This document shows, piece after piece, positions 58,741-64,000 of a stretch of DNA of 64,000 bases. This DNA is from Neoarius graeffei (lineage: Eukaryota; Chordata; Actinopteri; Siluriformes; Ariidae), in assembly GCF_027579695.1 (NCBI RefSeq), contig NC_083596.1:50419757-50483756 (forward strand), in the 5' to 3' direction. Position numbers and translations under genes: made by a program. The first letter of the stretch is position 1; every line of letters begins with the position of its first letter. Below the pieces are notes generated by a model. It saw nothing but the letters and a program-made list of their open reading frames with translations, was not told the DNA's origin and did no database searches.

Positions 58741-59137
58741 ACTCATCTTCGCTCGAACATCTGCTCTCAGTTTTTATAAGTTTGTCCTGATCAGTGATGT
58801 TCATCTTCATCACCCATTGAAGCTGCTCTCTCTCACACAGACAACTCAGCTTCTTAAATCCCATCTTCCAATCATTTCTCTACAACACTCTTAAATGTGG
58901 GTAGATACAGGCCTCATGATCATCTCTTAATAAACTGAGAAACATCTCTGAACAGCCACATCGGTGAATGTCACTCCTGGATCTGTGAGGCAGAACCTCC
59001 TCGGCGGCAGAGCTCTACACTCCTACATCATCATTTCTTTAACTTTCTTCAGTACAGACAGATCAAAACCTATCAGTCCTTCTCTGTTGGACATTCCTGC
59101 TCTGGAAGATTAAATTCCCATATTTCACAAGTCCGAG
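58741..59137. other. Flank between array and gene C
   Basis: Unique-looking sequence. CATTCCTGCTCTGGAAG at about 59092 is shared with the region upstream of gene B. No gene is seen. Confidence 0.45.
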
Positions 59138-59273
59138 TTTAATGATTGACCTGTGTGTTGTATTTAATCAGCAGAGAGGAAGGATTTCATCACATCCATT
59201 TAAAGGAGCAGCTCTGTCAGGGGGTGGGTATAGAACAGAGTGGTGTAGAACGTCAGAGATCTCAGCAGTAAAG
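59138..59273 (+). promoter_or_regulatory. Promoter of C1q gene C
   Basis: Closely matches the gene A promoter block (TTTAATGATTGACCTGTG, GAAGGATTTCATCACATCC). The TATA-like box is TATAGAA at 59229-59235, about 40 bp before the start codon. A short insertion (about 15 bp near 59205) distinguishes it from A. Confidence 0.7.
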
Positions 59274-61738
59274 ATGGAGAGAACCGTGTTCCACGTGCTC
59301 GTCGTGTTTCTCCTGACGCCGGTGCCGAGCAGTCTGCAGGAAACGGAAACTCACGGAAATTTTCAGGATCCATGCAGTGAGCTGAAGCAGCTCCGAGATC
59401 TCGTGGATCAGCAGACGGCCACTTTATCTGAGATCAAGACGAAGATGGTGTACATGGAGAAAGAGAACGCAGGTGAGATGAAGAACATCACGCTTCATCT
59501 TGCTCAGCATCACTGTCGCTGTTTATACCGTTTCTGCTCTTTACCACCAACCAGAACCCGAGTCCGTTTGTAGAAACTGACAAACTCTTGAAACTCTGGT
59601 TGATTTTCAAATGATTGTATGCTATCAAACTTGAGGTGTTGATGTTAAACATACACCAAGGTTCAAAAAAAAAAAGTAGCAGCTGGAAGCCAAATTTCAC
59701 TCGCTAAATAACTTTTCCTCCAAACTCAACTTTTGCTAGTTCACGATCACTTGCTGGTTGACATCTAGAACATCAAAACATCACTCTATTCTTCTTTATT
59801 CCCAAGCTCAATCAGCCGAGCTGTCAGTCGTGAAGAGTGAACTGGGGAGTGTGAAGAAGCAAAACGCTGGTAAACACACACCATTCAACACTCAACACTT
59901 AACACAGTATGCCATGATGCTAATTATTCACATTTACAGAACAGTGTTATAGAAGAAATAAGATCAACAATCAACTCTTACATTGTCGAATTAACACCAA
60001 ATATAAAATAACGACCTACCATGCTGAATAACCACTTATTAATATCATGCTGAAATGTGATTTGTGAGCTGCAAATTAAATGACATGACTGTCCTGTGAT
60101 GAAACACATCAATGCTGGTGGTAATATTTGTCAACAATTGTTTCCAGACAAAACTGATCTCGCCCGGCGTCACTTTTATACCTATATGTTGATAATGGTA
60201 ATATTTCTCAATCATCAGCTGTCAGGTTATAGTCCTATGAAAATCCATGACCTTGAGTTTGACATTTCAAAGTCATTCAAGGTCAAAGGTCATGGCAGCA
60301 AGTGAAAGCCCAAATGGGACTTCTTATATGTTGATAATAGTAAACATCTAGCTTTCATGAACCATTTTAAAGTTATAGCCCTTTGAAAACCCATGACCTT
60401 CAGTTTGACCTTTCAGGGTCACTCAAGGTTAAAGATCATGGTGCCAAATGAAAGCCCATATGGCACTTCCTGTAAGTTGATGAGGGTAAATATCTGTCTA
60501 CCATCAACCGTTTTCAAGTTACAGCCCTCTGAAAATCCGTGATCTTGAGTTTGACTTTTCAACGTCGCTCAAGGTCAAAGGTCATGAAGCCAAATGAAAG
60601 GCCATATAGGAGTTCCTATATGCTCATAATAGTAAACATCTGTCTATCGGCAACCATTTTTGAGTTATAATGGAAAATATGTTATTTTGACGGAAAGGTT
60701 GACCTTTCCGGTGACCTTCACCTTGACCCGATTACCCCCAAAATTTAATCAGGTAATTTACGGACCATTGAAAATTTGAAGTCAATCAGTGCAACCGTCT
60801 AGCTGCTAGATTGTTAACAGACGGACACAAACAAACAAACAAACAAACAAACAAACTGATTACTGTGTTGTGGGCGAAGTAAAAACCTGCATTTTATGGG
60901 TTGAAAAAGGCTCAAAACGCCACCTACTGGTTAAAATCATGCTACACCTTTCAAGGCCGATGCTGATGTAGCGTTGACTGTTTGGGATTTATCTCCATCG
61001 TTATCTACATTTTCATAAACAAAACAATACTAACATCCCTGAATCAGGACTAAGAACTGTCATAGTTTTTAATTAACACCAGTAGTTTGTGATCTTACTG
61101 ATGGTGTTTACATGATCACCATTTTGTTTTGCGTTAATCGCTGTGTGTTGTGTTGACAGAGCGGCCGAAGATAGCGTTCAGCGCCGGATTATCTGCAGGA
61201 CAGGCAGGGCCGTTTAACACCGAAACCACTCTGATTTACAGTAAAGTCATCAGCAACATCGGAGGAGCTTATAACCCACACACAGGTCCTGTAATTAACA
61301 CACAACTAACAGTTAGAATCAAGTATAACGATGACAGTCTGCAACTTCCACATCTGTTCTCTTTACATTTGAAATGATTTTTTGAAAAAGTCCTACACAA
61401 GTAGATTAATACCTTGAGTGCTGAATGAAATTGTGTGCGTGTTAATCGCAGGCGTGTTCACAGCCCCGGTTCGAGGCGTGTACTATATCCGCTTCACAGC
61501 TGCCACCTACAACACCAACAACCACAACATGGGCGTTCATCTGTACAAGAACAGCCAGCACCTCATGCACTTGGGCGAGTACAGCACGGACGGCACTGCC
61601 AGACACGTGTCCGGCGCTCTGGTGCTCGATCTGGAGGCCGGAGACGTCGTGTATCTCCGCCTCCTCACCAACTACACCCTCTACGATGACACGATGCTCC
61701 GCAACACCTTCAGCGGCTTCCTCATTTTCCCTTCCTGA
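59274..61738 (+). CDS. C1q-domain secreted protein, paralogue C
   Basis: Four exons: 59274-59472, 59807-59869, 61160-61285, 61452-61738, all GT-AG. They give 675 nt and 224 residues, the same exon lengths and phases as gene A. The signal peptide ([20 protein letters not shown]) and the exon 1 coiled coil are nearly identical to A, while exon 2 ([20 protein letters not shown]) and the C1q domain have diverged more. The domain has [37 protein letters not shown] and ends LIFPS. As in A there is no collagen region. Inferred role: secreted, trimer-forming C1q-superfamily protein. Polyadenylation signals AATAAA lie at about 61898 and 61908. The gene is compact (2.5 kb) compared with A (7.9 kb). Confidence 0.88.
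60130..60890 (+). mobile_element. GACCTTGAG-type repeat in gene C intron 2
   Basis: Uninterrupted relative of the split copy at 31795-34397. Same order of phrases (CCTATATGTTGATAATGG, TCAAGGTCAAAGGTCATGG, AAATGAAAGGCCATAT) and the same ACAAACAAACAA-rich end near 60825-60855. Useful as the empty-site reference for the hAT insertion at 32405. Confidence 0.75.
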
Positions 61739-62674
61739 AAAACAAACAAACAAAACACCGTCCATGTTCCAGCTCTGTGTTTAATCTCCAGGAAAATGAG
61801 TTTATCTGCATCCGAATGTGTTTCTGTCCTTCTGGGTGTGAGATCACGTCTCCACATTGAGTGTAAAACTTAAACCTCTGACACTGGAGACTCCTTCAAT
61901 AAATGCTAATAAAACCCCACCTCCTTCCTTCCAGAAAACTTCACCAGATCAACAACAACAACACGTTTTTTAAAATTCGTTCCATGGAGCGCTGCTCCTC
62001 AGACCTCAGTCGTTTATTGTATCCCGTAAAATCCTGTAAAATTTATTGCATGTCATAATAAATTTCTCTCTCTTGAGAAAGATGTGAAAATTTTTGTTGC
62101 CACGTCTGTTTGGACGTAAACGTGTCACATTGATGTGTGGTTCTCTCACTGTTTCTGCATAAATACATGCCAAATTCTTTTTTCTATTCTTTTCCCTCCA
62201 TAACACCTTTGTTCAGTCACATCTCAGTGTGTTGTGATTTATTTGGATTAAAGTGTTTATTTATCAGCACAGACTCAATCCAAGATTCAGGAAAATATCA
62301 ATCAATATATCAATATAATCTTTATATTATATTCCACCATATTTTAGCCAGATTGCTTAATTAGTGAGTTGATGCTAAACTGCATTCTCATGTATGTTCA
62401 ATAGAGGGCAGTATTACACCATTACAATATTATACAGGGATCTGAAAATGGTGCATTGACCCTAAAATATCAGGAGTGTGTGTGTGTGTGTGTGTATGTG
62501 TGTGTTGTCTCGGGTTTCACCGTTTTATTCTCTGCCCCAGTGACCTTTAACCTCTGTTATCTCAGTTCTCACTAGTAATATGAACTGTTATGAACAGCGC
62601 TGGGCCACTTCCTGTTTTTCTCTTCTGCAGTGAAATTAGTTCAGTTTTGTATTCACGCCTCCACATCAGTTATT

Positions 62675-62714
<40 letters not shown>

Positions 62715-62951
62715 AAACCCCAATAAAATAAAAATCAGTCTGTTGTTGTCAGTACTGCGTTTCTTTCCTCAGCTGTTCACAAGTTTAAGGAAACGCACTG
62801 AAACAGACACACACACACACACACTGTACATTATAGATGTTACGCCTTGTATATTGAGGGTCAAATAAAGACACACCTTCCTCAAACGCAAAAATATTTT
62901 TATTTCTAAAAATAAACAAAATATACACTACATTTGTATGACAGTGAATGA

Positions 62952-63019
<68 letters not shown>

Positions 63020-63085
63020 ATGGTATATAATGAACTCTCACGTGACCCTATTTCCGGTTTTCCCCTGCTGCATTAAAACAGGATG
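61739..63085. other. 3' flank of gene C with CA/CT microsatellites
   Basis: After the 3' UTR of gene C the sequence is AT-rich and non-coding. Microsatellites: (GT)n at 62474-62505, (CA)n at 62678-62709, (CA)n at 62808-62823, (CT)n(CA)n at 62953-63015. No gene is seen. Confidence 0.5.
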
Positions 63086-63089
63086 CTCA

Positions 63090-64000
63090 AAGATATTACA
63101 GTGTGTTACAGTGTTGTATAGTGTTACAGTGTGTGTTACAGTGTGTTAGTGTTGTATGATGTTAGTGTGTCAGTGTGTATTACAGTGCTGTATGGTGTTA
63201 CAGTGTGTGTTACAGTGTGTGGTAGTGTTGTATGATGTTAGTGTGTTAGTGTGTATTACAGTGCTGTATGGTGTTACAGTGTGCGTTACAGTGTGTGGTA
63301 GTGTTGTATGATGTTACAGTGTGTGTTAGTGTTGTATGATGTTACAGTGTGTGTTAGTGTTGTATGATGTTAGTGTGTTAGTGTTGTATGGTGTTACAGT
63401 GTGTGTTAGTGTTGTATGATGTTACAGTGTGTATTACAGTGTTGTATGATGTTACAGTGTGTGTTGCAGTGTTGTATGATGTTACAGTGTGTGTTAGTGT
63501 TATGATGTTAGTGTGTATTACAGTGTTGTATGATGTTACAGTGTGTGTTAGTGTTGTATGATGTTACAGTGTGTGTTACAGTGTGTGTTAGTGTTGTATG
63601 GTGTTACAGTGTGTGTTAGTGTTGTATGATGTTAGTGTGTTAGTGTTGTATGGTGTTACAGTGTGTGTTAGTGTTGTATGATGTTACAGTGTGTATTACA
63701 GTGTTGTATGATGTTACAGTGTGTGTTGCAGTGTTGTATGATGTTACAGTGTGTGTTAGTGTTATGATGTTAGTGTGTATTACAGTGTTGTATGATGTTA
63801 CAGTGTGTGTTAGTGTTGTATGATGTTACAGTGTGTGTTACAGTGTGTGTTAGTGTTGTATGGTGTTACAGTGTGTGTTAGTGTTGTATGATGTTACAGT
63901 GTGTGTTACTGTTGTGTGGTGTTACAGTGTGTGTTAGTGTTGTATGATGTTAGCGTGTTAGTGTGTACAACAGTGTTGCATGATGTTACAGTGTGTTAGT
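63090..64000. repeat. Second GT-rich tandem array, runs off the window
   Basis: Units such as GTGTTAGTGTTGTATGATGT + TACAGTGT repeat to the end of the window. A larger unit of about 262 bp is visible: the phrase GTGTTGCAGTGTTGTATG occurs at 63461 and 63723, and GTTAGTGTTATGATG at about 63493 and 63755. The core TTACAGTGTGTGTTA is shared with the large array at 43-58 kb. Confidence 0.95.

Overview
This looks like nuclear DNA of a teleost fish. The evidence is multi-exon genes with GT-AG introns, abundant CA/GT microsatellites, fish-type tRNA-derived SINEs, short hAT and Tc1/mariner-like elements, and proteins closest to vertebrate families. Several SINE and repeat types remind me of catfish (Siluriformes), but I cannot prove the order from sequence alone. 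All genes I can support lie on the + strand.

Layout. 1-2.4 kb: AT-rich DNA, a 60-bp-arm hairpin, a 0.95-kb minisatellite of about 42-bp units and a LINE tail. 2.45-3.26 kb: TATA-less promoter. 3.27-20.90 kb: a complete 26-coding-exon TPCN1 gene (two-pore channel 1, 799 residues predicted). Its first intron (8.4 kb) and third intron (2.4 kb) hold several transposons, including two hAT-type elements with exact 8-bp target duplications. 20.9-27.1 kb: 3' region and intergenic repeats. 27.24-35.13 kb, 38.08-42.73 kb and 59.27-61.74 kb: three tandem paralogues (A, B, C) of a four-exon gene for a secreted coiled-coil plus C1q-domain protein. A and C are complete (224 residues each). B keeps the coiled coil and C1q domain but has lost the ancestral start codon and signal peptide. 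43.09-58.74 kb: an enormous GT-rich tandem array between B and C. It is built on 36-bp units in two sequence dialects, has kilobase-scale higher-order repeats, and is interrupted by one hAT-type insertion (8-bp duplication of array sequence) and one young 5'-truncated LINE with an open reverse-transcriptase frame. 63.09-64.0 kb: a related array running off the window end.

Biology. TPC1 is an endolysosomal cation channel. The C1q-like genes are expected to encode secreted trimer-forming C1q-superfamily proteins of the type expanded in fish. There is no sign that the channel and the C1q cluster act together. The most interesting content is structural: the two-dialect higher-order satellite-like array, a paralogue-specific intron minisatellite whose single-copy precursor is visible in sister genes, the signal-peptide loss in gene B, and nested transposons whose order can be read. 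I found no previously undescribed protein system. The many long open frames in the repeat arrays are by-products of repeat units divisible by three.
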